Assembly: GCA_947258845.1 (NCBI GenBank)
Contig: CAMYJZ010000005.1
Span: forward strand, 1 to 55,469
Source: an uncultured Ectothiorhodospiraceae bacterium
GTDB taxonomy: Bacteria > Pseudomonadota > Gammaproteobacteria > UBA9214
DNA length: 55,469 nt
Direction of reading: 5' to 3'
Part shown: in pieces, positions 37,113 to 47,257 of the stretch
Layout: every line of letters begins with the position of its first letter
Numbering within the stretch: the stretch's first letter is position 1
Notes under the pieces: generated by a model
Told to the model about the DNA's origin: nothing
Database searches by the model: none
The model's input: the letters and a program-made list of their open reading frames with translations, nothing else
Position numbers and translations under genes: made by a program

Positions 37113-39275
37113 ATGGCGCAAACCCGCAACACGCAAGATCACCGTGACACCGGGCTGGAATGTCTGGTGCTCGTGGCGCGTTTGCATGGTCTGGCTGCTG
37201 AGGTCGACAGGCTCCGCCATGAATTTTCCGTGGCAGGCCGGTCACTCGATTCCGATACACTGGTTCGTGCCGCAAACTATCTGGGCCTGAAGGCAAAAAA
37301 GATCAGCAGTAACCAGCAGCGCCTGGCACGGACTGCACTGCCGGTGATAGCGCGCCACCGGGACGGGCATTACTTCATCATCGCACGGGTGAATGAGGGA
37401 GATGTGCTGTTGAGGGACCCCCTGTGGCCCGACGTACAGACCCTGCCTGTGAGTGAGTTCGCTGGCCTGTGGTCAGGGGAACTGGTGCTGATTACGCGCC
37501 GCGCGCAGCAGGCCACCGCAGCCGGTCACTTCGGTTTCGGCTGGTTCGTGGCCGCCATGCTGCGCTACCGGTCCCTGCTGGCAGAAGTCCTGGTGGCCTC
37601 CTTCTTCATCCAGCTGCTGGCCCTGGTGACGCCGCTGTTCTTCCAGGTTGTGATCGACAAGGTGCTGGTGCATCAGGGCCTGTCCACGCTGGATGTGCTC
37701 GCCGGAGGGCTGCTGGTGGTGTCGGTGTTCGAGGTAACCCTGGGTGGCCTGAGGACCTATGTGTTTTCGCACACCACGAATCGTATCGACGTGGAGCTGG
37801 GAGGGCGCCTGTACCGTCATCTGCTGGCCCTGCCGCTGGCCTATTTTGAGTCACGCCGCGTCGGGGATTCGGTTGCGCGCGTACGTGAACTCGAAAATAT
37901 CAGGAATTTCATCACCGGCGCGGCACTGACAGTAGTCGTTGATCTGGTATTCACGGTCGTTTTCCTGGCAGTCATGTATTTCTACAGCCCGCTGCTGACT
38001 CTGGTGGTGCTGGCCACATTTCCGGCCTACCTCCTGCTCTCGATCCTTGTGACACCGGTGTTGCGTGCGCGCCTGCAGGAAAAATTCAACCGCGGGGCCG
38101 AGAACCAGGCCTTTCTGGTAGAGACACTCAGCGGGATGGAGACACTCAAGGCGTCCGCGGTTGAGCCGCAATCCCGCAGGCGCTGGGAGGAACAACTGGC
38201 GGCGTATGTCCAGGCCAGTTTCCGTTCGGCAAACCTGGGAAATATTGCCGGGCAGTCGGCCGGGCTGATCAACAAGTTCATGACCATCATGATTCTCTGG
38301 TGTGGTGCGCATGCGGTCATCAGTGGCGAGTTGAGCGTAGGCCAGCTGATCGCCTTCAATATGTTTGCCGCTCGTGTCAGTGCGCCGGTATTGCGCCTGG
38401 TACAGCTATGGCAGGATTTCCAGCAGGCCTCCGTGTCGGTGCGTCGGCTTGGCGATATCCTCAATACGCCGACAGAACCCGTTTATGACAGAAACCGCAC
38501 TGCCTTGCCAGGCCTGAAAGGTCGCATACAGTTTGACAATGTCTCGTTCAGTTACCAGCCGCAGGGCCGGGAGATATTGCGGCAATTGTCACTTGAAATA
38601 AGCCCGGGTCAGGTGGTCGGCATTGTCGGACGATCGGGCTCGGGCAAGAGTACCCTGGCGCGCCTGGTCCAGCGGCTGCACGTCCCGGATAGTGGCCGCG
38701 TACGGGTTGATGGTGTGGACCTGGCGATGGTCGACGTGACCTGGCTGCGGCACCAGATCGGGGTTGTGCTCCAGGAGAACGTCCTGTTTAACAGGACAAT
38801 CCGTGAGAATATCGCCCTGCGTGATCCCGGGATGCCCCTGGAGCAGGTCATCCGTGCGGCACGCCTCGCCGGGGCGCACAACTTTATCCTCGAGCTGTCA
38901 GAAGGCTATGACACCCTGGTGGGAGAACAGGGCAGCAACCTCTCCGGCGGTCAGCGCCAGCGTATTGCGATAGCCCGCGCCCTGGTCACCAATCCGCGCA
39001 TCCTGATTTTCGACGAGGCGACCAGCGCGCTCGATTACGAGTCGGAGCAGGCGGTGCAGGAGAACATGGCCGCGATCACCAGGGGACGTACGGTCATCAT
39101 TATTGCCCATCGCCTGAGCGCCCTGCGCCACGTGGACCGGGTCGTGGTTATAGACCAGGGACGCATCGTGGAAGAGGGCGGGCATGAATCGCTGCTCAAG
39201 GCTGGCCGGTATTATGCGGACATGCATGCCCGGCAGTCCGGCTGGTCAAACGTTGCACTGGAGACAGGGACCTGA
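37113..39275 (+). CDS. type I secretion ABC transporter/permease with degenerate C39-like domain
   Basis: C39-like N-terminus, TM domain, Walker A GRSGSGKSTL, LSGGQRQRIAIARAL, DEATSALDYESE. Confidence 0.95.
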   Translation: MAQTRNTQDHRDTGLECLVLVARLHGLAAEVDRLRHEFSVAGRSLDSDTLVRAANYLGLKAKKISSNQQRLARTALPVIARHRDGHYFIIARVNEGDVLLRDPLWPDVQTLPVSEFAGLWSGELVLITRRAQQATAAGHFGFGWFVAAMLRYRSLLAEVLVASFFIQLLALVTPLFFQVVIDKVLVHQGLSTLDVLAGGLLVVSVFEVTLGGLRTYVFSHTTNRIDVELGGRLYRHLLALPLAYFESRRVGDSVARVRELENIRNFITGAALTVVVDLVFTVVFLAVMYFYSPLLTLVVLATFPAYLLLSILVTPVLRARLQEKFNRGAENQAFLVETLSGMETLKASAVEPQSRRRWEEQLAAYVQASFRSANLGNIAGQSAGLINKFMTIMILWCGAHAVISGELSVGQLIAFNMFAARVSAPVLRLVQLWQDFQQASVSVRRLGDILNTPTEPVYDRNRTALPGLKGRIQFDNVSFSYQPQGREILRQLSLEISPGQVVGIVGRSGSGKSTLARLVQRLHVPDSGRVRVDGVDLAMVDVTWLRHQIGVVLQENVLFNRTIRENIALRDPGMPLEQVIRAARLAGAHNFILELSEGYDTLVGEQGSNLSGGQRQRIAIARALVTNPRILIFDEATSALDYESEQAVQENMAAITRGRTVIIIAHRLSALRHVDRVVVIDQGRIVEEGGHESLLKAGRYYADMHARQSGWSNVALETGT

Positions 39276-39283
39276 TTCCTGCC

Positions 39284-40654
39284 ATGGCTATCTTCATTCA
39301 CTCTCGCCGCGTTACCGAGCAGGATTTCCTGCCAGCCGTTCTCGAAGTGATGGAGAAGCCGCCTTCACCGGCGGGTCGGGCGGTTATCTGGGCGGTAATG
39401 CTGTTCTGTGTACTGGCCCTGATATGGGCCTTCATGGGCAAGGTCGATATCGTGCTGGTCGCATCCGGCCAGCTTGTACCTTCCGGACGTATCAAGGCGG
39501 TGCAGGCCGCGCAACTGGGAATCGTCCGTCATCTTCATGTGGCGGAGGGTCAGCGTGTGATGGCTGGCGAGAAGCTGCTCGAACTCGATCCCTCGGTAAC
39601 GCAGGCCGACCAGGCGCGGATAGCAGAGACGCTGCAGGCACTGACACTGGAGCGCAAGCGCCTGACGCTATTTTCGGATTTGTTGAGCAAGGGCACTGAA
39701 AAACAAGAACCGTTCACGGACATGGAATCGGGGAGGCCTGATGATAGGCAGACATATGCCGGCCCGATGGCATTGCAGCAGCAGATCCTTGTTAGCCAGT
39801 GGTCGGAATTTCAGGCCCTGAAGATCGGTGCGGAGAAAGAGCTTGAGGGAAACCTGGCGGAACAGAACGGGGTGCGCGCCGGCCTGGACAAGCTGCGCGC
39901 CATTCTGCCGCTGGTCAGTGAGCGTGTTGCAGCAACCAGGAAACTGGTTGACCAGGACCTGGCCCCGCGAATGCGCTGGAGTGAGCTGGAGCAGCAGCGG
40001 GTCGAGACGAAGAAGGAAATCGACATACTCGAATACCGTGAGCTGCAGTTGCAGTCAATTGCAGACAGAATACGGCAGGAATATGCAGGGCAGGAGGCGC
40101 GGCTTCTGAAAACCACACATGCAAGGCTGGCCGAGCTGGACAAGGAAATCGCCGGCCTGGAACAGGAACTGGCCAAGGCCGGGGTGCTGATGCGCCGCCA
40201 GCAACTGACGGCGCCGGTTTCAGGTAGCGTTCATCGCCTGGCGGTCCATACCATCGGGGGCGTGGTCAAACCGGCCGAGCCGCTCATGTACATTGTGCCG
40301 GATGAGGCCGGGCTCGAGGTGGAGGCCTGGGTCAGAAACAGGGATATTGGTTTTGTCGACAATGGCCAGGAAACGGAGATCAAGGTCGACACCTTCCCGT
40401 TTACCCGCTACGGGACGATTCCGGGCAGGGTCGCCAGCGTGAGCCAGGATGCCGTCACGGACGCTGAGCATGGCCTCGTCTACCGCGCGAAAATTATCCT
40501 GGAGCGTTCGACTATCGAGGTTGGGGAGCGGATGGTCGCGCTGGCGCCGGGGATGGCAGTGACCGCCGAGTTGAAGACGGGCAGGCGCAGGTTGATTGAA
40601 TTCCTGGTAAGCCCGTTGCTGCGCTACAAGAACGAATTTGCACGGGAGCGCTAG
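39284..40654 (+). CDS. HlyD-family type I secretion adaptor
   Basis: GKVDIVLVASGQLVPSGRIKAVQAAQLGIVRHLHVAEGQRV; coiled-coil; LTAPVSGSVHRLAVHTIGGVV; C-terminal ELKTGRRRLIEFLVSPLLRY. Confidence 0.95.
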   Translation: MAIFIHSRRVTEQDFLPAVLEVMEKPPSPAGRAVIWAVMLFCVLALIWAFMGKVDIVLVASGQLVPSGRIKAVQAAQLGIVRHLHVAEGQRVMAGEKLLELDPSVTQADQARIAETLQALTLERKRLTLFSDLLSKGTEKQEPFTDMESGRPDDRQTYAGPMALQQQILVSQWSEFQALKIGAEKELEGNLAEQNGVRAGLDKLRAILPLVSERVAATRKLVDQDLAPRMRWSELEQQRVETKKEIDILEYRELQLQSIADRIRQEYAGQEARLLKTTHARLAELDKEIAGLEQELAKAGVLMRRQQLTAPVSGSVHRLAVHTIGGVVKPAEPLMYIVPDEAGLEVEAWVRNRDIGFVDNGQETEIKVDTFPFTRYGTIPGRVASVSQDAVTDAEHGLVYRAKIILERSTIEVGERMVALAPGMAVTAELKTGRRRLIEFLVSPLLRYKNEFARER

Positions 40655-40706
40655 AGATGCGCGCACATCATAGACATCCGGTCAGTTTGCCGAAGGCGTT
40701 ATCGCA

Positions 40707-41477
40707 ATGATCGGGATTATCTTCTTCGGAATAATCCTGCTGTACCTGGTGTTCGGGTTCTTTCTGTATGGCTATATCAGGGGATGGGGGCCAAGTCGGA
40801 GGAAGGCGCTGATCATCACCCTGGTGCTGATGATCGGTGCGCCCTTCGGAGACGTGATCCCCGGAAAGCTGTATCTGGCCTATGTTTGCCAGAAGGAGGG
40901 AGGCATTCGAATCAACAGTCGGGCGAATGTATCTGGCTATCTTGCGCTGGATGATTATTCATTTGGATGTGGAGGTGGTTGCATTCAGATGTTGAGGTCC
41001 TGGAATGAAGCTGGTAAGCCAATGTTTATCGAGGTGTTTGTCGAATATCCGAGAGAGCATAATTTTGTCGATGAGCCCGGGTACTACCGATTCGAGTTGG
41101 TAAAGCGCGCATCTGGAGTTTGCGCATTGCACGATGCACTGGCCAGAAAATATTCAATTCGATTTAGTCACTATGTGGTCCCTGATGGTTATTGCGTATC
41201 TTCAAAACGCCTTAGTGAAATAAGTGCACATTATTCTGTTGAAGCACGGGCGCGTGACCGACATGTTTCGGATTTATTCGGCGTGGTTGCAGATCACTCA
41301 TATATACGGAAGATTGCTTCAGGTGAGGTGATAGCCAGCGCAACCAGGGTTACCCATCTGGGAGGGTGGTTGAGAAGGTCAATTTCTAAGGCAATTGCAG
41401 TAGGTAAGCCGTCTCAATGTCCGCGAGATATGACGTATGCCCTGGGGTCAAGGTTGATGGAGATGGTATTTGAATAG
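40707..41477 (+). CDS. uncharacterised membrane protein between HlyD and RTX genes
   Basis: Two N-terminal TM segments followed by a soluble region; AT-richer than flanking genes. Confidence 0.8.
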   Translation: MIGIIFFGIILLYLVFGFFLYGYIRGWGPSRRKALIITLVLMIGAPFGDVIPGKLYLAYVCQKEGGIRINSRANVSGYLALDDYSFGCGGGCIQMLRSWNEAGKPMFIEVFVEYPREHNFVDEPGYYRFELVKRASGVCALHDALARKYSIRFSHYVVPDGYCVSSKRLSEISAHYSVEARARDRHVSDLFGVVADHSYIRKIASGEVIASATRVTHLGGWLRRSISKAIAVGKPSQCPRDMTYALGSRLMEMVFE

Positions 41478-41503
41478 ATAAACACTAACACAAGGAGCGT
41501 GTT

Positions 41504-44500
41504 ATGAAGACAAGCATAGAAGAATACTATTGGGGTTCCTTTCTAAGTCAGGCCGCATACGGTGATTATTCAAATATTACCTATGATCCTAGTGGGTTTG
41601 GTAATGATGATGATGTCAAAACGGCGCTGATGGAGCAGGGTTCCGGTGAACCGGAATTCACAGGTGAACAGGCGGATACCTTCCAGGATAGATTCAAGCT
41701 GGTTGCACCCTACTACGATCCAGACACAGGATTCAGGGCGGCCCTGTTTCTCGATAATGAAACCAGTGAATATTCCCTGGCCATCGCGGGAACAGAAGCA
41801 GATGAGGCACTGCTCGACATTGTATTCGCCGATATCCTCGGGATCGCCTATACAGGCCAGGCCTCGGGCCAGATCGCGTCGATGTTCACCTTCTACGACC
41901 AGCTGGTCACAACAGGCGTATTGACCACTGACACCCGGATCAATGTGACCGGCCATTCCCTCGGCGGACATCTCGCCACCATCTTCGCCATATACAGGCC
42001 CCTGGCAATCAACCAGGTCACTACATACAACGGCGCCGGTACCGGCGATGGCGATGCCGGGGCGGTGCAGGTCCAGCTGGACGAGATCCTCGGTGACCTG
42101 CAGGACAGTTTGTCCGGCGGCTCGCTCGAGCATGAGCGGATAACGAATATCTATGCGGACACGGGCCCGGAGCTGGTGGCCGGCCTGGGCGTGCTCTATG
42201 GCAGTGTCCAGCCCATGTATATCGAGGATAACGGGCCGCTTGATAACCATTCCATTAAATACCTGTCAGATGCCCTGGCCGTGCATCGCCTGTTCGAGCA
42301 GCTGCAGGGCGATATATCGATAGGTACCGTGTCGAGCATATTGCAGGCCAGCGTATCGGTAACAGCCGAGCATTCCAGTCTCGAGGAGACCCTGAACTCC
42401 GTGGCGCGTTTGTTTGGCCAGACATTGAGCTGGAGTGCCGGGGATGCGGACCAGTACCGGAATGATCTTTACGCGAATATCAGTGCGCTTGAGACCGTCA
42501 TTGCGCCCGCTGCCGGGGGCCTGGTGGTGACCGGTCTGGTCGGTCAGGATGCCAGTACCCTCCTGGCGCTTGCCAATCCCGCTGTGGACGGTGCCATTGA
42601 ATTTCGCTATGCCATCCAGGAGCTCAATCCCTTTGCTGTCAGCGGGGATGCCAGCCTCTACGCAGCTGTCTCGGTAGACGGTTATCTGGACTGGGAGCGT
42701 TTCAGCCTGGATTACTGGCATGACCGCTCCTCCCTGCTTTACTGGAAGACCCGGTCAAACACCGCGGACCCACTGGTGCGCGGCCAGGGAAATGACTACT
42801 ACAATGTCTGGGTCCTGCCGGAATTCAATGAACCGGTGCTATACCGGGATATGCGTTCAGGTTACGAGGTGCGGCTCGGCAACACCTCGATCATCCTGAC
42901 TATGAATGAAGATGACTTCCGGAAAGTCATTTTCGGTGAATTCACCGGTGCCGTGCCGATCACCGGGGGAGGAAAGGCAGACAGGCTGTACGGAGGCTCG
43001 CTGAATGATGTCCTTTCCGGGGGTGAAGGCAACGATTATCTGGAGGGCGGCAGCGGGGATGACCGGCTGGAGGGTGGGGCCGGTGGTGATATCCTGCATG
43101 GCGGTACAGGTTACGACGATTACGTCTTCAATCCCGGTGACGGGCTGGATTTTATTTTCGATTCCGACGGCGCGGGGAAGATCAGCTACGATGGCGTCAC
43201 CCTGTCCGGGGCCAGCGAGGCCTCGCCCAATGTATTTCCAAGCGATGACGGCCGGTTCACCTATCTGTTCGATTTGTCGACCGGAAGTCCCGGCACCCTG
43301 GTAATCCAGGGGCTGGACGGCAACCTGGTGGTCAATGAGTTCAGTGACGGTGAACTGGGTATCTCGCTCACACCTGATCAGCCGCCCCTGGATCCGCCGC
43401 CGGCCACCGCCCGGCAAATTGTCGGTGACTTCGAGCCCTACGATTTCGACCCGGGGGCCGATACTGAATACCGCTATGATGACCTGGGTAACCTGGTGCT
43501 GAACCTGGCACGGCCGGCCTCTACGGCAGACTATCTCAGGGGGAGCAGCGGAAACGACCATATCATCGCCGGACAGAATGACGATGTACTGTATGGCCTG
43601 GCCGGTGATGATCATATCGAGGGCGGCAGTGATCGCGACAGGCTCTTTGGGGATGCCGGCCAGGACCTTCTCGAGGGCGGCAGCGGCACGGACCTGATAG
43701 CCGGCGGCGCGGGTGATGACCGGCTGTTTGCAGATACAGGCGCAGACTGGCCAGCGGCGTTCGACTCCGGGACTACGCCGGCCGGACCGGATGCCGACTG
43801 GCTTTCCGGTGGCGACGGCGCTGACCTGCTGGTGGGTTCAAGCGGTGACAACGGTCTCGCCGGGGGTGCCGGCAGTGACCTGATCATTGGTGGGGCCGGC
43901 AACGACAACCTCTTCGGCGATGCCGACTGGCTGGCCACCGACTTCGGCTGGTCCTACTCCACGCAGGGGGGCACGCGCGTGTTCACGCCGGTCACCGGGG
44001 AGGAAGATCCGCCCGGCGGTGATGCCGATACCCTCTACGGTGGTGGGGGCGACGACTTCATCCATGGCCAGGCGGGCGATGACGTCATATTCGGAAATGA
44101 GGGCGATGACTACCTGGTAGGCAACAGCGGTGCAGACAGCCTGTACGGCGGCGATGAGAATGACGAGCTCTTCGGTGACGACAGTGACACGGAATTCGGC
44201 CTGCACGGCAACGACCTGATGGACGGCGGGGCCGGGGATGACTACCTGGTCGGGCATGCCGGTGCTGACACGATCGAGGGTGGCGCCGGGGACGATATTC
44301 TGTTCGGTGACGCCGACAGCTCGCAGATACCACTGGAATGGCACGCTGATGACCGGCTCTCGGGCGGTGAGGGCAATGATACTCTCTACGGTCACGGGGG
44401 CGCGGATACGCTGCGGGGTGGGAGCGGCGAGGACATGCTTGCCGGTCACGAAGGCAATGATACCCTGCGCGGTGGTGCCGGAGCTGACCGTCTCTATGGT

Positions 44501-47203
44501 GGTGAAGGTGCCGATGTGGCCTATGGTGAGGACGGTGATGACCTGGTATCGGGAAATGCCGGCAGTGACCACCTGAATGGCGGCGCCGGCGCTGACGAGC
44601 TGTTCGGTGGTGACGGCAACGACACCCTGATCGGCGGTGATGACGATGACGCCCTGTATGCCAATGCGGGGGATGATGTGCTCCTGGGGGGTACGGGTAA
44701 CGACCTGTTGCAGGGAGGCGATGGCAGGGACACGCTGGCAGGTGGCACCGGTGATGACGGTGTCTTCGGTGGTGCCGGTGATGATACCTACCTTTACAGT
44801 CTCGGTGATGGGGTTGATGTCATCGGGGATGCCTCGGGTACGGATAGCGTCCGCTTCGGTACCGGTATCGAACCGGGCTCCGCATCGATTGTTCTTTCCA
44901 GCGGCCACCTCATCTTTCAGTTCAGCGCGACGGATGTCCTCTATGTCCGGGACAATGCCATCGAGCGTTATGTGTACTCCGACGGTGAGACGCTCGTGCC
45001 GGAGCAGGTCCTGGAGCATGCGGTGTATCTCAATGGCGGGCCCGGTGCCGATGTCATTCAGGGTACAGATACCGATGATGTATTCCTCATGGGCAGTGGT
45101 GATGATCACTACACGGGCAGGGACGGTGATGATGTCTATGTCTACAACCCGGGCGACGGGCACGATGTTATTGTGGATACGGCGGGTGCGGTCGATGCGC
45201 TGGTGCTGGGTCAGGGGATCGACCCGGCCGGCATGACGGTCAGCCAGTCGGGCCTGGACCTGCGGCTGCAGTTCTCCGCCACCGACAGCGTCACCGTCCA
45301 GGACTGGTTTGTGGGCCAGCGGATCGAGGTCTTCGACTTCTACAATGGCGTGCGGCTCGATGCATCCTCCCTTGAAGTGCTTGCAGGTGCACCCTCGTAT
45401 GTCGGGGACGCCTCGCACGACATACTGGTGGGTGGACCCGGTGATGAAATCTTCCGGGGCGAGGGCGGCGACGACACCCTGATCGGTGGCGGTGGCGACG
45501 ATGTCTATGTATATAACATCGGTGATGGCCTGGACCGGATCGAGACCACGGCCCTCGGCGCCAATGACCGACTGGTCTTGGGGGAGGGTATCGACCCCGT
45601 ACACACCATTGCCCGGCTGCTGGACAGCGGCGATGAGGCGGTCCTCGAGATCCGTTTTCTGGATGCACTCGGGCGCATCACCGAGGGCCAGGGGCTCGAC
45701 ATCGTGACCCGGCCTGCGGGTGTGGTGCCCGATGAGGGTGCTGCCTACGGGGTGGAGTCGCTGGTGTTTGCCGATGGCAGCTCCCTTACCCCGGTTGAGC
45801 TGCTTGAGCGTTCCGTTAATCAGTCGCCGGCCTTGCTTGTTCCCCTGCAGGACCAGACTATCGATGAAGACAGTGCCTTCAGCTACCGCTTCGACGGCCA
45901 TGCCTTCCAGGACCCGGATGTGACGGATCAACTCTTCTACGATGCCCGGCAGGCAGACGGGACTGCCCTGCCTGACTGGCTGTCCTTTAATCCCTACACG
46001 CGCGAGTTTTCGGGTACACCCGCCAACGGGGATGTCGGGATACTGGATATAACCGTCACTGCCATCGATGGTCGCGGTGCTTCAGTCGATGACGACTTCA
46101 GGATCACGATCCATAACACCAACGACGCACCGCTGGTCATTGCGCCCTTGGCGGACCAACTGGCCCGTGAAGGCGATGCCTACGCGTTCACCGTAGCGGC
46201 AGGCGCCATCATTGATCCCGATGCGGGTGATACTCTGCGCTTTACGGCGAGCCTGGCGGATGGCCAGGCGCTCCCGGACTGGCTCGCCTTTGATGCCAGC
46301 AGCATGACCTTTTCGGGTATACCGGGCGAGTCGGATATCGGGGTGCAGGCTATTACCCTGACGGCGACCGATGCCAGCGGCGCCAGGGTATCGGATGAGT
46401 TCCTGGTCGAGGTGCAGCCCGCGGAGCCGGAACCGCCCAATGTGATCACCGGAGACAGTGGGGCCGACTTCCTGGTTGGCACCGACGGGGTAGATCTCAT
46501 CGATGCGGGCCGGGGTAATGACGTCATCCATGCCTATGCAGGCAATGATGTCATCGAGGCCGGGCGGGGCAGGGACATTATATTCGGCGGGAACGGGGAT
46601 GATATGGCCGATGGCGGGAGTGGTAATGACGAACTGTCCGGGGAGAGCGGTAATGACACCCTGTACGGCGTTCGCGGTGATGATTCGCTTCTGGGTGGCG
46701 ATGGTGATGACTGGCTGGATGGGGGGCAGGGAGATGACAGGCTACTGGGTGGGGCAGGTGATGACCGCCTTGCCGGCGGCGCTGCCGATGATTATCTGCA
46801 GGGGGGCGCCGGCAGTGACAGCTATGTCTTCGGTCGCGGTGATGCTGTCGATACGCTTGTCGATTACAGCGCCGGGGATGCCGGGACATCAACTGACCGG
46901 CTGTTGTTCGGCGAGGCCATCGCGCCCGAACAGCTCTGGTTCGAGCGCGACCGGGATGACCTGCGGGTGACCCTCATCGGGACGCGGGATGCGGTTATCG
47001 TGTCCGACTGGTATGCGGGCGAGGAGCACCAGGTCGAAGAGTTTCATACCGACGCTGGCGCTATCCTGACCAACACCCGGGTCGATCAGCTGGTCAATGC
47101 AATGGCCTCATTCAGAGAACCACGGTTCGGCGAGCTGAATCTGCCACCCGAGCTGCGGGAAGAACTCCAGCCGGTGATTGCACAGGCCTGGCAGGCGGCC
47201 TGA
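41504..47203 (+). CDS. RTX protein with class-3 lipase-like N-terminal domain and Ig-like (He_PIG) repeats
   Basis: VTGHSLGGHLATIFA nucleophile elbow; many GGxGxDxLxGG nonapeptides; two NxAPxxxxPLxDQ...LPDWLxF...FSGxPxxxDxG repeats. Confidence 0.95.
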   Translation: MKTSIEEYYWGSFLSQAAYGDYSNITYDPSGFGNDDDVKTALMEQGSGEPEFTGEQADTFQDRFKLVAPYYDPDTGFRAALFLDNETSEYSLAIAGTEADEALLDIVFADILGIAYTGQASGQIASMFTFYDQLVTTGVLTTDTRINVTGHSLGGHLATIFAIYRPLAINQVTTYNGAGTGDGDAGAVQVQLDEILGDLQDSLSGGSLEHERITNIYADTGPELVAGLGVLYGSVQPMYIEDNGPLDNHSIKYLSDALAVHRLFEQLQGDISIGTVSSILQASVSVTAEHSSLEETLNSVARLFGQTLSWSAGDADQYRNDLYANISALETVIAPAAGGLVVTGLVGQDASTLLALANPAVDGAIEFRYAIQELNPFAVSGDASLYAAVSVDGYLDWERFSLDYWHDRSSLLYWKTRSNTADPLVRGQGNDYYNVWVLPEFNEPVLYRDMRSGYEVRLGNTSIILTMNEDDFRKVIFGEFTGAVPITGGGKADRLYGGSLNDVLSGGEGNDYLEGGSGDDRLEGGAGGDILHGGTGYDDYVFNPGDGLDFIFDSDGAGKISYDGVTLSGASEASPNVFPSDDGRFTYLFDLSTGSPGTLVIQGLDGNLVVNEFSDGELGISLTPDQPPLDPPPATARQIVGDFEPYDFDPGADTEYRYDDLGNLVLNLARPASTADYLRGSSGNDHIIAGQNDDVLYGLAGDDHIEGGSDRDRLFGDAGQDLLEGGSGTDLIAGGAGDDRLFADTGADWPAAFDSGTTPAGPDADWLSGGDGADLLVGSSGDNGLAGGAGSDLIIGGAGNDNLFGDADWLATDFGWSYSTQGGTRVFTPVTGEEDPPGGDADTLYGGGGDDFIHGQAGDDVIFGNEGDDYLVGNSGADSLYGGDENDELFGDDSDTEFGLHGNDLMDGGAGDDYLVGHAGADTIEGGAGDDILFGDADSSQIPLEWHADDRLSGGEGNDTLYGHGGADTLRGGSGEDMLAGHEGNDTLRGGAGADRLYGGEGADVAYGEDGDDLVSGNAGSDHLNGGAGADELFGGDGNDTLIGGDDDDALYANAGDDVLLGGTGNDLLQGGDGRDTLAGGTGDDGVFGGAGDDTYLYSLGDGVDVIGDASGTDSVRFGTGIEPGSASIVLSSGHLIFQFSATDVLYVRDNAIERYVYSDGETLVPEQVLEHAVYLNGGPGADVIQGTDTDDVFLMGSGDDHYTGRDGDDVYVYNPGDGHDVIVDTAGAVDALVLGQGIDPAGMTVSQSGLDLRLQFSATDSVTVQDWFVGQRIEVFDFYNGVRLDASSLEVLAGAPSYVGDASHDILVGGPGDEIFRGEGGDDTLIGGGGDDVYVYNIGDGLDRIETTALGANDRLVLGEGIDPVHTIARLLDSGDEAVLEIRFLDALGRITEGQGLDIVTRPAGVVPDEGAAYGVESLVFADGSSLTPVELLERSVNQSPALLVPLQDQTIDEDSAFSYRFDGHAFQDPDVTDQLFYDARQADGTALPDWLSFNPYTREFSGTPANGDVGILDITVTAIDGRGASVDDDFRITIHNTNDAPLVIAPLADQLAREGDAYAFTVAAGAIIDPDAGDTLRFTASLADGQALPDWLAFDASSMTFSGIPGESDIGVQAITLTATDASGARVSDEFLVEVQPAEPEPPNVITGDSGADFLVGTDGVDLIDAGRGNDVIHAYAGNDVIEAGRGRDIIFGGNGDDMADGGSGNDELSGESGNDTLYGVRGDDSLLGGDGDDWLDGGQGDDRLLGGAGDDRLAGGAADDYLQGGAGSDSYVFGRGDAVDTLVDYSAGDAGTSTDRLLFGEAIAPEQLWFERDRDDLRVTLIGTRDAVIVSDWYAGEEHQVEEFHTDAGAILTNTRVDQLVNAMASFREPRFGELNLPPELREELQPVIAQAWQAA

Positions 47204-47205
47204 AA

Positions 47206-47235
47206 ACAAACGGCGGCCAGATGGCCGCCGTTTGT
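47206..47235. terminator. bidirectional terminator between convergent RTX and sorting-signal genes
   Basis: acaaacggcggcc-agat-ggccgccgtttgt. Confidence 0.85.
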
Positions 47236-47257
47236 TGTTTATTGTTGTAGTGAAGAA

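Noticed and set aside
43838-45931. 697-aa minus-strand ORF inside the RTX gene
   Set aside because: Antisense shadow of the repetitive GC-rich RTX coding frame; no RBS or recognisable domain, and the sense strand has clear RTX repeats.
43000-46850. Regular short repeats that could look like a CRISPR or tandem array
   Set aside because: They encode GGxGxDxLx RTX nonapeptides in frame; no uniform direct repeats with unique spacers, and no cas genes.
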